In this document: positions 1 to 6,378 of the stretch, piece after piece
Layout of the letters: every line of letters starts with the position of its first letter
Position numbering within the stretch: the first letter of the stretch is position 1
From: Bacteriovoracaceae bacterium
GTDB taxonomy: Bacteria > Bdellovibrionota > UBA1018
Assembly (NCBI GenBank): GCA_947446835.1
Contig: CANFHS010000046.1
Location: forward strand, 1 to 13,465
Length of the DNA stretch: 13,465 nt
Direction of reading: 5' to 3'
The notes under the pieces: generated by a model
Databases searched by the model: none
Seen by the model: the letters and a program-made list of their open reading frames with translations, nothing else
Told to the model about the DNA's origin: nothing
Program-made: the position numbers and the translations under genes

Positions 1-783
1 GATCTCCAGGAGTCGGGCGCCGAGGACGGAGCCCCCCTCCCCGTTGATCCCCTCCAGTGGAGCGGTGCTCGCGGCAGGACCGAGATGCACCTGGATCGCC
101 CGGGCAGCTACCACCTCAGGGTGTCGGGCGTGTCGGCTTACCGCAACCTGGGGTTCCGGGTCCTGGAAGTCGTTCCGGGGCTCTCGGTCCCGTCGCCCCA
201 GGTGGGCGGCAGGTCGGTGGACTCGAACCTCTACCAGGGAGAGCCGCTGACCCGGTTCGACATTTCGCTGCACTGGGACGCAGTCCCCGGCGCGCGCGAG
301 TACCGGGTGAGGGTTTCGGGCCCGCACACCGGCAGCGGCCCCGCGCCGGTCCGTTGGCTCCGGACCCGCGAGCCCAAGGTCCTGCTCAGCGCGGGCAGGG
401 TCACGGGCGGCAAGCTCACCTACGAAGTCCAGGCGCTGATGCCTTCGGGCTTTGCCCTGGGCTCGGGCCCGAAGGAGTTCGTGTTCAACTTCAGCCCGCC
501 CCAGCCCATGAGCCCGGCCCCGGGAGCCCGCCTCGCCCGTCCTTCCGACGATTCCGAGGGGTTCCTTTTGACCTGGCGCAAGACCAACTTCACTTCGGGC
601 TACGAGGTGGAGGTGGCGCGCGATGCGGCCTTCCATGAGGCGGTCCAGAGACGGTCGGCCTCGGACAATTTCCTGGCCTTGGCCAAGCTGCCCTCGGGCA
701 CGCATTGGTGGCGCGTTCGCAGCCTGACCTCGAGCGGGTCGGCAAGCCCCTTCAGCCGGGGCCGTTCGTTCGTTGTTCCCTGA
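1..783 (+). CDS. FnIII-like repeat protein, 5'-truncated by window edge
   Basis: The reading frame is open from the first base to TGA at 781-783, giving 260 residues of a C-terminal fragment; the true start lies upstream of the window. It shows a run of beta-sandwich modules of fibronectin type III style. One ends near residue 60 (YHLRVSG motif). A second covers about 89-164, with W-D-A-V-P-G-A followed by Y-R-V-R-V. A third covers about 188-260, with LTW at the start, YEVEVARD in the middle and HWWRVRS near the end. The W...Y-x-V-x-V...W-R-V-R pattern is typical of FnIII-like repeats in surface or periplasmic proteins, some of which carry FecR or LysM domains further upstream. No enzymatic motif is visible. 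Its function is therefore unknown; a structural or envelope role is inferred. It converges on tatA with a 43-bp gap that holds only a weak GC hairpin and no T tract. Confidence 0.8.
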   Translation, partial: DLQESGAEDGAPLPVDPLQWSGARGRTEMHLDRPGSYHLRVSGVSAYRNLGFRVLEVVPGLSVPSPQVGGRSVDSNLYQGEPLTRFDISLHWDAVPGAREYRVRVSGPHTGSGPAPVRWLRTREPKVLLSAGRVTGGKLTYEVQALMPSGFALGSGPKEFVFNFSPPQPMSPAPGARLARPSDDSEGFLLTWRKTNFTSGYEVEVARDAAFHEAVQRRSASDNFLALAKLPSGTHWWRVRSLTSSGSASPFSRGRSFVVP

Positions 784-826
784 GCGGCGCGCCCCACGGC
801 GGCGCCTCCCCGTCCAGGGCAGGTCT

Positions 827-994
827 TCAGGAGCGGTCGCCGCCCTTGTCTTCCCAGTCTCGCCCTTCGAGGCCGCGCTTGAAAGCGCCCACGCCCGAAC
901 CCAGCGCGCGTCCCAGTTCCGGAAGCTTCCGGTTGCCGAAGAGCAGCACAACGACCGCGAGAATCACCAGATGACCCATACTCAAGCCCAGCAT
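827..994 (-). CDS. tatA: Sec-independent (Tat) translocase subunit TatA/E
   Basis: This 55-residue protein has the complete TatA layout: a very short N-terminus, one membrane helix (about residues 7-19), the F-G hinge at 19-20, then an amphipathic helix with K-L-P-E-L-G at 23-28, L-G at 31-32 and F-K at 38-39, and a short charged tail (about 43-55). TatA oligomerises in the inner membrane to form the passage through which TatBC-recruited folded proteins with twin-arginine signals are exported. I chose ATG at 994. A GTG at 1012 would add six residues (MLPPTA) ahead of a helix that is already of normal length, and neither start has a clear Shine-Dalgarno. No tatB or tatC is next to it, so the gene appears to be unlinked from the rest of the system, as in several delta-type lineages. 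It is divergent from the flavin oxidoreductase. Confidence 0.88.
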   Translation of the reverse strand: MLGLSMGHLVILAVVVLLFGNRKLPELGRALGSGVGAFKRGLEGRDWEDKGGDRS

Positions 995-1041
995 GGCCGT
1001 GGGAGGTAGCACAACCGCCCGTCAAATGCTATGTGGCGTTC

Positions 1042-1800
1042 ATGCCCGCCATTGAGCTGAACTGCGAAGTCAAAAGTTTCCGGATGCTTACACCGACCGT
1101 GTTTGAAATTACCTTCGAAGGCGACAAACCCGTGGAATTCGAGGCGGGCCAGTTCGTCAGCGTGGTGATCCCGGGCGCGGGCCCCAAGGGGCGCGACCTG
1201 CGCCGGGCCTACTCGATTGCCTCGGGCCCCGAGGTGCGGCCCATCGAGCTTTGCGTGAAGCTTGTGGAAGGCGGTCCGGGCACGAACTACCTCTACAAGC
1301 TGCGCCCGGGCGACAAGTTCCGGGGCTTCTTCCCTTATGGCGACTTCACCTATGAGCCCAAGCCGGGCCGCCACGCCTGCTTCATCGCCACGGGCACGGG
1401 CATCGCGCCTTTCCGCAGCATGGTGTTTTCCAGGGCCTTGGCCGAAAATCCGCCCGCCAGCACGGTCGCGCTCCTGGGCGTCCGGGATGAGGCCGAACTC
1501 CTGTACCTGGATGAGTTCACCGGGCGTCCGGGCGTGACCTGGGCTCCCTGCGTGTCGCGCCCTACGACCGATGCCTGGAAAGGTTTCCGGGGCCGGGTGA
1601 CCGACTGGCTCCGCGCCCAGGGCCAGGAGTTCCCGTGGCTGGAAACCGAGTATTACCTGTGTGGCGGCAGCGCGATGATCGACGAGGTCAAACGCATCCT
1701 GGCCGAAAAGGGCGTGCAAAAAGAGTCCATCCACCAGGAGGTCTACTACAAGGACCCCACCCAGGTGGCCGCGCCCAAGGCTCCGGCGCCCACGGCCTGA
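1042..1800 (+). CDS. Ferredoxin/flavodoxin-NADP reductase-type FAD oxidoreductase
   Basis: The 252-residue product has the two-domain FNR fold. An N-terminal FAD-binding barrel contains the R-A-Y-S motif at 55-58 (flavin phosphate and isoalloxazine binding) and E-x-G-Q-F before it. The nucleotide-binding domain has G-T-G-I-A-P-F at 118-124 and Y-L-C-G-G near 205-209, the signature contacting the nicotinamide. There is no ferredoxin-type 2Fe-2S cysteine cluster, so this is a plain reductase moving electrons between NAD(P)H and a separate carrier such as ferredoxin or flavodoxin. The short extension after E-V-Y-Y, rich in Ala and Pro, is unlike Fpr proteins that end on an aromatic residue, so NADPH specificity is not certain. 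ATG 1042 is preferred over an in-frame GTG at 1033, and no Shine-Dalgarno is seen for either. Its stop is directly followed by the stop of the convergent creatininase-like gene, with no gap between them. Confidence 0.85.
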   Translation: MPAIELNCEVKSFRMLTPTVFEITFEGDKPVEFEAGQFVSVVIPGAGPKGRDLRRAYSIASGPEVRPIELCVKLVEGGPGTNYLYKLRPGDKFRGFFPYGDFTYEPKPGRHACFIATGTGIAPFRSMVFSRALAENPPASTVALLGVRDEAELLYLDEFTGRPGVTWAPCVSRPTTDAWKGFRGRVTDWLRAQGQEFPWLETEYYLCGGSAMIDEVKRILAEKGVQKESIHQEVYYKDPTQVAAPKAPAPTA

Positions 1801-2724
1801 CTACTGGGTCAGGACCTGCACGTTCAGGTAGACCCAGGCGCCGATCAAGGTCACCAGCGCGAGTGCCAGCACCCAGGCCTTGAAGAAGCTGCGGTTGGGC
1901 GGAAAAATCGAGTCCCAGGAGCGGAACACCAGATCCGGGTTGCTGCCGCTCCAGACCGCCCGGAGCTTGGGCACCAGGGTGTCGGTGTCGGCTTCGAGAC
2001 GGGCGCGGCCTTTTTCCGCCGAGGCTTGGGAAGGATTTCCCACATAGCCTGACACCTGGCCTGAGCGGAGCCTCCAGGCGTGGCCCAGGCCGCGGGCTGC
2101 CCGGTCGAGTGGCCCGAGCGCTTGCCAACCCGTGCCCACGAGTGCGGGCGCCAGGTGCAATGCCACCGAAGTGTCGCGAGCGCCGCCGTGCTCGGGTGCC
2201 TCGGGCCAGAGCGGCGAGCGGAACGCTTCCTGGCGGCTCACCAGCGCCGATTGCGCGCAGACCAGCGTGGCCTTTGCCGATCCGCGGCCCAGGAGCCTGC
2301 TCAGGAGCCCAAAGCCCCGGATTCTGCGATGGAAGAGCCGTCCTGCGTCCTCGAGGGTGCTCAGCTGGCGCGGGCCCAGGGTGCCCGTGACCACCACGAA
2401 ATGGCGGAAGCCCGCGCGCTCCAGCTTCAGGCAGGAGTCCACCAGATGGTCCCGGACCACATGGGGACGCTGGGTCAGGGCCAGGGCCGAAGTCTGGGCA
2501 TCGACCGAAAGCGCTGCCTCGGGCAGAAGTACCGCTTTCCAACCGGGAAGCTCCGATTCGATCCGGGCTCCCAGGGCCTGGGCCAAGCCACGAGCCTCAA
2601 GGAGGTCCAGCCCCAGGGGCAAATGCGGTCCGTGGTCTTCGAGCGCGCCCACCGGAAAGAGAAAAACCGTCTGCTCGCGGGGCAACTGCAGGAGCTGCGT
2701 TGCGCTCAGCTCGGCAAAGTTCAT
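1801..2724 (-). CDS. Creatininase-family protein with degenerate metal site and C-terminal membrane helix
   Basis: This is a 307-residue protein. The N-terminal half carries the creatininase signature F-P-V-G-A-L-E-D-H-G-P-H-L-P-L-G-L-D (residues 23-40). It gives metal-ligand candidates E29, H31 and D40, and the family motif S-G-Y-V-G-N-P lies at 225-231. Creatininase-fold enzymes are dinuclear-metal cyclic amidohydrolases; relatives include MftE and FAPy deformylase-like proteins. Here the conserved N-G-H-x-x-N stretch is replaced by T-G-T-L-G-P (113-118), which removes the metal-binding histidine. The later H-x-G-x-x-E-T-S motif reads H-G-G-A-R-D-T-S (179-186), with Asp for Glu. A hydrophobic helix at about 283-303 follows the enzyme domain, leaving a four-residue tail, which suggests a tail-anchored protein with the domain in the cytosol. 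The start overlaps the upstream amidohydrolase stop by ATGA, indicating translational coupling. Family assignment is firm; catalytic activity is doubtful. Confidence 0.85.
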   Translation of the reverse strand: MNFAELSATQLLQLPREQTVFLFPVGALEDHGPHLPLGLDLLEARGLAQALGARIESELPGWKAVLLPEAALSVDAQTSALALTQRPHVVRDHLVDSCLKLERAGFRHFVVVTGTLGPRQLSTLEDAGRLFHRRIRGFGLLSRLLGRGSAKATLVCAQSALVSRQEAFRSPLWPEAPEHGGARDTSVALHLAPALVGTGWQALGPLDRAARGLGHAWRLRSGQVSGYVGNPSQASAEKGRARLEADTDTLVPKLRAVWSGSNPDLVFRSWDSIFPPNRSFFKAWVLALALVTLIGAWVYLNVQVLTQ

Positions 2725-3644
2725 GGGGTGGGTGCCTTCCAGCCGAACAGGGCGGCCGCGTTCAGGCCCAGGATGGCGTCCTGCTGCTCCTGTGTGATCA
2801 GTCCCGAGCTCGTGGCCTCGCGCACGCGCTGCAGGCCCACCTCGATGTTCTGGCCCACAAAGGGCCAGTCCGAGCCGAACAGCACGCGCTCGGCCCCGAT
2901 GCGTCGCACGGCCTCGGCGATGGTTTCGGTGGGTTGCCAGCTGGTGTCGACCCGCACGTTGGGGTGGTCCTCGGCCAGGTCCAACGCAACTCCGGGTTCG
3001 TGGTAGTTCATGTGGGCCAGGACAAAAGGGGTGTCCGGATAGCGCGAAAACCAGGGGGCAAAGCGCTCGGCGCGGCCCAGGCCCGCATCCCTTCCTGTGA
3101 TGTGGATGCAGCCCGTGTGCACGATGACGGGCATGCCGAGCCCTGCCGCCGTGTCGAGAAGTTCGGTGTAGAGTTCTGCCGAGGGCTCCAGGCCGTCGGC
3201 CACGGAGTGGATCTTGAGGGCGCGGGCTCCTTCTTTTGCCATCCGCTTCAGCGTGGAAGCGGGGTGGTGGGTCTGGTTACCCAGGTTCACCACCGGAATG
3301 AGTCGCGGATCCTGCTGCGCCAGCTCCAGCACGAAGTCGTTCGGGATGACGGGGGGGTGCGCGATGACGACGGCGGCATCCAGCTGCCCCTGGTCCAGGA
3401 GCGCCTGGAAGTCGGCCTGGGTCGAGGCCAGGGCCAGGGATGGCAGCGCGGCCAGCGAGCTCAGCTGGTCCATGGGACCGCGCACGGGCTCGGGCAGGAC
3501 ACGGATCCACGTCTGGGCCTGATGCAGGGCCGAAAACAGCGGAGAAAGCAGGCCGCGGGCCCGTTCGCGCAGGGGGCGCGTCCGCTGCGACAGGCCGTAG
3601 GGATCGGGAAGGATATGGGCATGGGCATCCACGACTAAGGACAT
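2721..3644 (-). CDS. Metal-dependent amidohydrolase (amidohydrolase_2 type TIM barrel)
   Basis: This 307-residue protein has the amidohydrolase superfamily landmarks: H-A-H at 8-10 on strand 1, K-I-H at 144-146, V-H-T-G with H176, A-H at 210-211, and the closing G-S-D-W-P (catalytic D259). The C-terminal G-L-N-A-A-A-L-F-G (293-301) is the usual end helix of the PF04909 group, whose known members hydrolyse or decarboxylate small cyclic or aromatic carboxylates. The substrate cannot be read from sequence. An insert at about 20-60, rich in Arg and Leu, separates the H-x-H strand from the rest and may form a lid. It is the first gene of a two-gene operon with the creatininase-family gene. A pair of two hydrolase-fold proteins suggests a common substrate or a regulator-enzyme pair (inference). 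The start has no good Shine-Dalgarno; TAGAAT lies six bases before the ATG. Confidence 0.88.
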   Translation of the reverse strand: MSLVVDAHAHILPDPYGLSQRTRPLRERARGLLSPLFSALHQAQTWIRVLPEPVRGPMDQLSSLAALPSLALASTQADFQALLDQGQLDAAVVIAHPPVIPNDFVLELAQQDPRLIPVVNLGNQTHHPASTLKRMAKEGARALKIHSVADGLEPSAELYTELLDTAAGLGMPVIVHTGCIHITGRDAGLGRAERFAPWFSRYPDTPFVLAHMNYHEPGVALDLAEDHPNVRVDTSWQPTETIAEAVRRIGAERVLFGSDWPFVGQNIEVGLQRVREATSSGLITQEQQDAILGLNAAALFGWKAPTP

Positions 3645-3678
3645 TTCCCGATTCTACATGGTAGGGTGAGGTCCGACC
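3645..3678. promoter_or_regulatory. 34-bp divergent intergenic region with candidate promoter elements
   Basis: This short gap separates the start codons of the amidohydrolase (-) and the first small membrane protein (+). On the minus strand the hexamer TAGAAT (3656-3651) fits a -10 element and ends only six bases before the amidohydrolase ATG. The upstream -35 match (TGGTCG) is weak. On the plus strand GTGAGGT (3666-3672) is a reasonable Shine-Dalgarno six bases before ATG 3679. Any plus-strand promoter must overlap the amidohydrolase start. This is by inspection only. Confidence 0.35.
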
Positions 3679-4098
3679 ATGATCGCTTGGATCAACGGAT
3701 TTTTGGGCCTGGGGGCCGCCGCGCTGATCGGAACTCGGTTCCTGGGGTTGGGCTTTGCCCAGCTTCTGGGGGCCGTTGTGGCAGTCTGGCTGGCGGGCGT
3801 TCTTGCCCTGGTCCTGGTGCAGGAAGGCATGGCCAGGCCGGGGCTGAGGCGTCGGTTCCTTGGCTCGTCGGTCCGGACCTGGGCCTTCTTCCTGGCCGTT
3901 TATTTCGGCACGATTTTCGGGCTTTCCCCGGTGCTTCGGGATCGGGCCGTATTCTGGCCCCTTTTCGTGCCGCTGGTCCTGGTCAACGGCTTCAGCATCC
4001 TGGTCTTTGGGCCCTACCAGGACTGGCGGGTGGCTCAGGCCCAGAGGCGGGCCCGCAGGCAGTCCTTGACGGTGGAACTGCCGAACAACTTGAGTTAG
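3679..4098 (+). CDS. Small multi-pass membrane protein of unknown function
   Basis: I do not recognise this 139-residue protein. Hydrophobic stretches near 3-20, 27-47, 67-85 and 90-110 predict three to four membrane helices. A basic loop (about R54-R68) lies between helices 2 and 3, and a strongly basic C-terminal tail (about 117-127, several Arg) precedes a polar end. By the positive-inside rule both charged parts should face the cytosol. A convincing Shine-Dalgarno (GAGGT) sits six bases upstream. It is followed after nine bases by another small membrane protein on the same strand, so the two are probably co-transcribed and may work together. There are no catalytic motifs. Confidence 0.75.
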   Translation: MIAWINGFLGLGAAALIGTRFLGLGFAQLLGAVVAVWLAGVLALVLVQEGMARPGLRRRFLGSSVRTWAFFLAVYFGTIFGLSPVLRDRAVFWPLFVPLVLVNGFSILVFGPYQDWRVAQAQRRARRQSLTVELPNNLS

Positions 4099-4107
4099 GG
4101 AAAGGTT

Positions 4108-4650
4108 ATGCACATGCAAGCCCATTCGAATTCGCACATCGCTCACGACCCCAATGAAGGAGACCGGGAAATCGTCTCCATCTGGCTGCGCAAGGACCGG
4201 GCGCGCTGGATCGCCGGCGCCTTGGCCGGTGCTTTTGCAGGGATCCTGGCTCTGGTGTTCGCGATGGTGCTTTCCCGCATCCTGGGCCAGGAGCTTTGGT
4301 TCCCGGTCAAGCTGGCGGCCCTTCCGTTCCTGGGCAACGGGGCAACGGCCTTGGGCATGCACCTGGGAGCCATCGGGATGGGCCTGGTCGCGCACGAAAT
4401 CGTCTGCATGGTCCTGGGCGTGGCTTATGCCCATTTCACGGGCCGTGAGGCCAGCCTGCCGCAGCTGCTGGGCATCGGCCTGACCTGGGGCGTTTTCAGC
4501 TGGATCTTCATCCAGAACCTTTTTGTCCAGTCTTTCACGGCTATCCGGGCCGCCTCGATCCCTTCGGGAGCCGCCTTCCCGGTGCTCGTGGTGTTCGGGA
4601 TTTCGCTCACTTCGGTCACCTTTTTTGACCGGATGGTTCGCCGGAATTAA
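4108..4650 (+). CDS. Four-helix membrane protein with His-rich N-terminus, unknown function
   Basis: This 180-residue protein is not assignable to a characterised family by eye. Its soluble N-terminal segment (1-33) has four histidines in the first 13 residues (positions 2, 6, 10, 13) and then a charged stretch. Four hydrophobic segments follow, at about 34-56, 84-106, 118-140 and 155-173, and it ends on an Arg-rich tail (R-M-V-R-R-N). The histidine-rich leader could bind a metal, but this is speculation. Two ATGs (4108 and 4114) each have an AGG-containing purine run about eight bases upstream (TAGGGAAAGG), so the start may be two codons further in. The stop codon lies inside a 10-bp inverted repeat. 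It is co-oriented with, and nine bases from, the preceding membrane protein gene. Confidence 0.75.
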   Translation: MHMQAHSNSHIAHDPNEGDREIVSIWLRKDRARWIAGALAGAFAGILALVFAMVLSRILGQELWFPVKLAALPFLGNGATALGMHLGAIGMGLVAHEIVCMVLGVAYAHFTGREASLPQLLGIGLTWGVFSWIFIQNLFVQSFTAIRAASIPSGAAFPVLVVFGISLTSVTFFDRMVRRN

Positions 4651-4673
4651 GCTTTAAGTTAATTTAATTCCGG
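4641..4673. repeat. 10-bp perfect inverted repeat at the end of the membrane-protein gene
   Basis: CCGGAATTAA at 4641-4650 is repeated in inverse orientation as TTAATTCCGG at 4664-4673, with a 13-base AT-rich spacer. The left arm contains the stop codon of the membrane-protein gene. No T tract follows, so it is not a standard intrinsic terminator. It may protect the mRNA 3' end or act as an operator for the response-regulator gene downstream. Confidence 0.6.
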
Positions 4674-4711
4674 AATATCCGGTTGTCGGACTCCGTGTCG
4701 CTAGCTACAAG
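4670..4711 (+). promoter_or_regulatory. Putative promoter and operator of the response-regulator gene
   Basis: The inverted repeat CCGGA-ATA-TCCGG (4670-4682) directly abuts TTGTCG (4683-4688), which with a 17-base spacer is followed by TACAAG (4706-4711), a moderate match to a sigma70-type -35/-10 pair. The predicted transcription start falls at or next to ATG 4720. The abutting repeat could be a binding site for a dimeric regulator. By inspection only. Confidence 0.35.
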
Positions 4712-4719
4712 TGCGCTCG

Positions 4720-5118
4720 ATGAGAGCAGTACTGATCGACGATCATGAAGGGGTTCGGACGGGGCTACAGATGCTCCTGGAGCTTGAAGGCTACGACTGC
4801 CAGGGATTTGAAAAGGGCGAAGACGCCCTGGAATCCATCCGCAAGAATCCCGACGTCGACCTGATCCTGCTCGACCTGAACACGGACGGCATTCCAGCAC
4901 CGGATTTTGCCCAGGCGGTTCGGGCCCTTTACGGGGCGCCCTGCGAGCGACGCCCGCGGCTCGGCATCCTTTCGGGGAGCAACCAGATTGAACGGGTGGC
5001 GCGCCAAATCGGTGCGGACTTCCTGGTTTCCAAGCCCTTCCGGATCGAGGACGTCCTGCAGCACGTCCGCGCGATGGCGGGTGCAACTCCCTGGCTTCCC
5101 CTGCCCGCCGTCAGCTGA
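4720..5118 (+). CDS. Stand-alone response-regulator receiver domain protein
   Basis: The protein is 132 residues and consists of a single CheY-like receiver domain with no output domain. The acidic pair D7-D8 (Mg2+ site), phospho-acceptor D52 in L-L-D-L-N, switch Ser S85 (I-L-S-G-S) and K105 in S-K-P-F are all present, so phosphorylation is expected. Such proteins act by protein-protein contact in phosphorelays, chemotaxis or motility control, or as phosphate sinks. No histidine kinase is in the window. ATG at 4720 gives the usual M-R-A-V-L-I-D-D beginning; an in-frame GTG at 4711 would add three residues. There is no Shine-Dalgarno before the ATG. It converges on rfaE2 with a six-base gap and no terminator between them. 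Confidence 0.9.
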   Translation: MRAVLIDDHEGVRTGLQMLLELEGYDCQGFEKGEDALESIRKNPDVDLILLDLNTDGIPAPDFAQAVRALYGAPCERRPRLGILSGSNQIERVARQIGADFLVSKPFRIEDVLQHVRAMAGATPWLPLPAVS

Positions 5119-5124
5119 ACTGGC

Positions 5125-5640
5125 TCAGACCGGCTGGCCGCCGCGCGATTTGGCGATCAGCCGTGTGGTGCTCTGGCCTTCGACAAAGCGAAGGGCCTTG
5201 GCTTTTCCGCCCCAGGACTGCACTTCGGCCGCGCCCACCATGTCCGCAGGCTTGTAGTCGCCGCCTTTGACGAGCACGTCGGGCCGTAGCGCCAGGACCG
5301 ATTCCAGCGGCGTGTCTTCCTCAAACCAGGTCACGTAATCGACGCTGCCCAGGGCCGCCATGACCTCGAGCCGGTCGGCCAACGAGTTCAGGGGCCGCTC
5401 AGGTCCCTTGAGGCGCCGGACCGAATCGTCGCTGTTCAGGGCCACGACCAGCAGGTCGCCTTGGCGCCTGGCCTCTTCGAGGTAGGTCACGTGGCCGCGA
5501 TGAAGCAGGTCAAAGCAGCCGTTGGTGAACACCACGCGGGGCTTCTTGCCCCGGCGCGCGCGAAGCTGCGTCAGCACCCGGGCCAGGGCGCGGGTGGATT
5601 TGATCTTGGTGCGGAGGCGAGGCTGAGCGACGGTTCCCAT
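5125..5640 (-). CDS. rfaE2: D-glycero-beta-D-manno-heptose 1-phosphate adenylyltransferase
   Basis: This 171-residue nucleotidyltransferase of the cytidylyltransferase fold matches the stand-alone C-terminal half of HldE. It shows T-N-G-C-F-D-L-L-H-R-G-H at 39-50 (H47-x-G-H50 nucleotide-binding motif), N-S-D-D-S-V-R-R-L-K-G (69-79), V-K-G-G-D-Y (124-129) and G-Q-S-T-T (155-159). The enzyme transfers AMP from ATP to heptose 1-phosphate, giving ADP-heptose for the LPS inner core in the cytosol. Because the kinase domain is absent, a separate hldA/rfaE1 should exist elsewhere. The N-terminal 30 residues are slightly longer than in minimal versions and are basic. It is the last gene of the minus-strand run, 15 bases after the RDD-protein gene, with GAGG about a dozen bases before the ATG. 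Confidence 0.93.
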   Translation of the reverse strand: MGTVAQPRLRTKIKSTRALARVLTQLRARRGKKPRVVFTNGCFDLLHRGHVTYLEEARRQGDLLVVALNSDDSVRRLKGPERPLNSLADRLEVMAALGSVDYVTWFEEDTPLESVLALRPDVLVKGGDYKPADMVGAAEVQSWGGKAKALRFVEGQSTTRLIAKSRGGQPV

Positions 5641-5655
5641 GGTCTGGAGTGCCTC

Positions 5656-6375
5656 TCAGAGCCGCGCGGTTTCCACGGGCTGCAGGTTCACGACCAGGTC
5701 ATGCCAGCAACGCCTGCGCCGATCCAGCCCGGCCCACAGCAGGCCGACGCCGCAAAAGCCCAGACTCGGCAAAAAGAAGAAGGCCCTGAGAAAAATGGCC
5801 GTGGCCGAACCGTCCAGCTCCAGCCCGAAGAGGCGCTTGAAGAGCGAGGTGCCAAAGGCCACTTCCTGGGCGGTCAGGATGGCCCAATTGAAGCCCAGCA
5901 GGAACAGGGTGAAGAGCACCACGGTCCCCGGGCTGAGCAATGATTCGGGCGGAATCCCCTGCTTCCAGAGCGCGCCCCCGAATGCCACTGCGCAAAGGCC
6001 CATGTTGAAGGCGCTGTCCAGGCTGTAGGCCAGAAGACGCTTGGGAAGGTAGGCCCAGCTCTGCATGGGCTGGCTGCCCGGGGCCGGGACTCCAGATTTT
6101 TCGGGCGCGGCCGGCAGGGGGTTTCGCGCCTGGATGGCCGATTCCTGCAGCGGCAGGGAGCTGGCCACGGGTACCGAGACGCGCGCCACGGGCACGCGGG
6201 GCAGCTGCGTGGCAAAGCGCGCGTGCCCGGCCGAGACGGCGCCGGTACCCTGCTGGGGCTGGGCCTCCGGCAACGGAGCCTGCGTCTTTCGCACCGGCGC
6301 GTAAGGCAGGCCGTCGGCGAAGGGATGGAATCCGAGACCGTCAGTCAGAGGCTTGAAATCGAGGGGTCCATCCAT
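5656..6375 (-). CDS. RDD-family membrane protein with long Pro/Ala-rich N-terminus
   Basis: This 239-residue protein has a low-complexity N-terminal half (about 1-105, rich in Pro, Ala and Gln) followed by an RDD domain. The domain has three predicted helices, at about 115-135, 150-170 and 195-215. The family residues are R113 and D120 in the first helix, a basic motif S-L-F-K-R-L-F-G-L (177-185) between helices 2 and 3, and W-H-D at 224-226 near the end. RDD proteins are poorly understood; some influence ion homeostasis or transport. Residues 10-27 contain two copies of a D-G-L-x-aromatic-x-P motif (TDGLGFHP, ADGLPYAP), which may be a docking peptide. The ATG has no Shine-Dalgarno; a TTGACA element lies upstream. 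It sits between rsmE (32-bp gap) and rfaE2. Confidence 0.85.
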   Translation of the reverse strand: MDGPLDFKPLTDGLGFHPFADGLPYAPVRKTQAPLPEAQPQQGTGAVSAGHARFATQLPRVPVARVSVPVASSLPLQESAIQARNPLPAAPEKSGVPAPGSQPMQSWAYLPKRLLAYSLDSAFNMGLCAVAFGGALWKQGIPPESLLSPGTVVLFTLFLLGFNWAILTAQEVAFGTSLFKRLFGLELDGSATAIFLRAFFFLPSLGFCGVGLLWAGLDRRRRCWHDLVVNLQPVETARL

Positions 6376-6378
6376 GCT

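Noticed and set aside
784..826. GC hairpin (GGCGC/GCGCC, 786-806) after the FnIII-like gene as a terminator
   Set aside because: The stem is only five base pairs with an 11-base loop and there is no T tract on either strand.
2080..3638. Long plus-strand open frames antisense to the creatininase-like and amidohydrolase genes
   Set aside because: Their compositions match reverse-complement coding; the minus strand has clear family motifs and an operon overlap.
3277..4434. 385-codon minus-strand frame antisense to the membrane-protein genes
   Set aside because: It spans several real genes on both strands, is Gln/Pro/Gly/Arg-rich and lacks any domain; the plus-strand frames give sensible membrane helices and ribosome sites.
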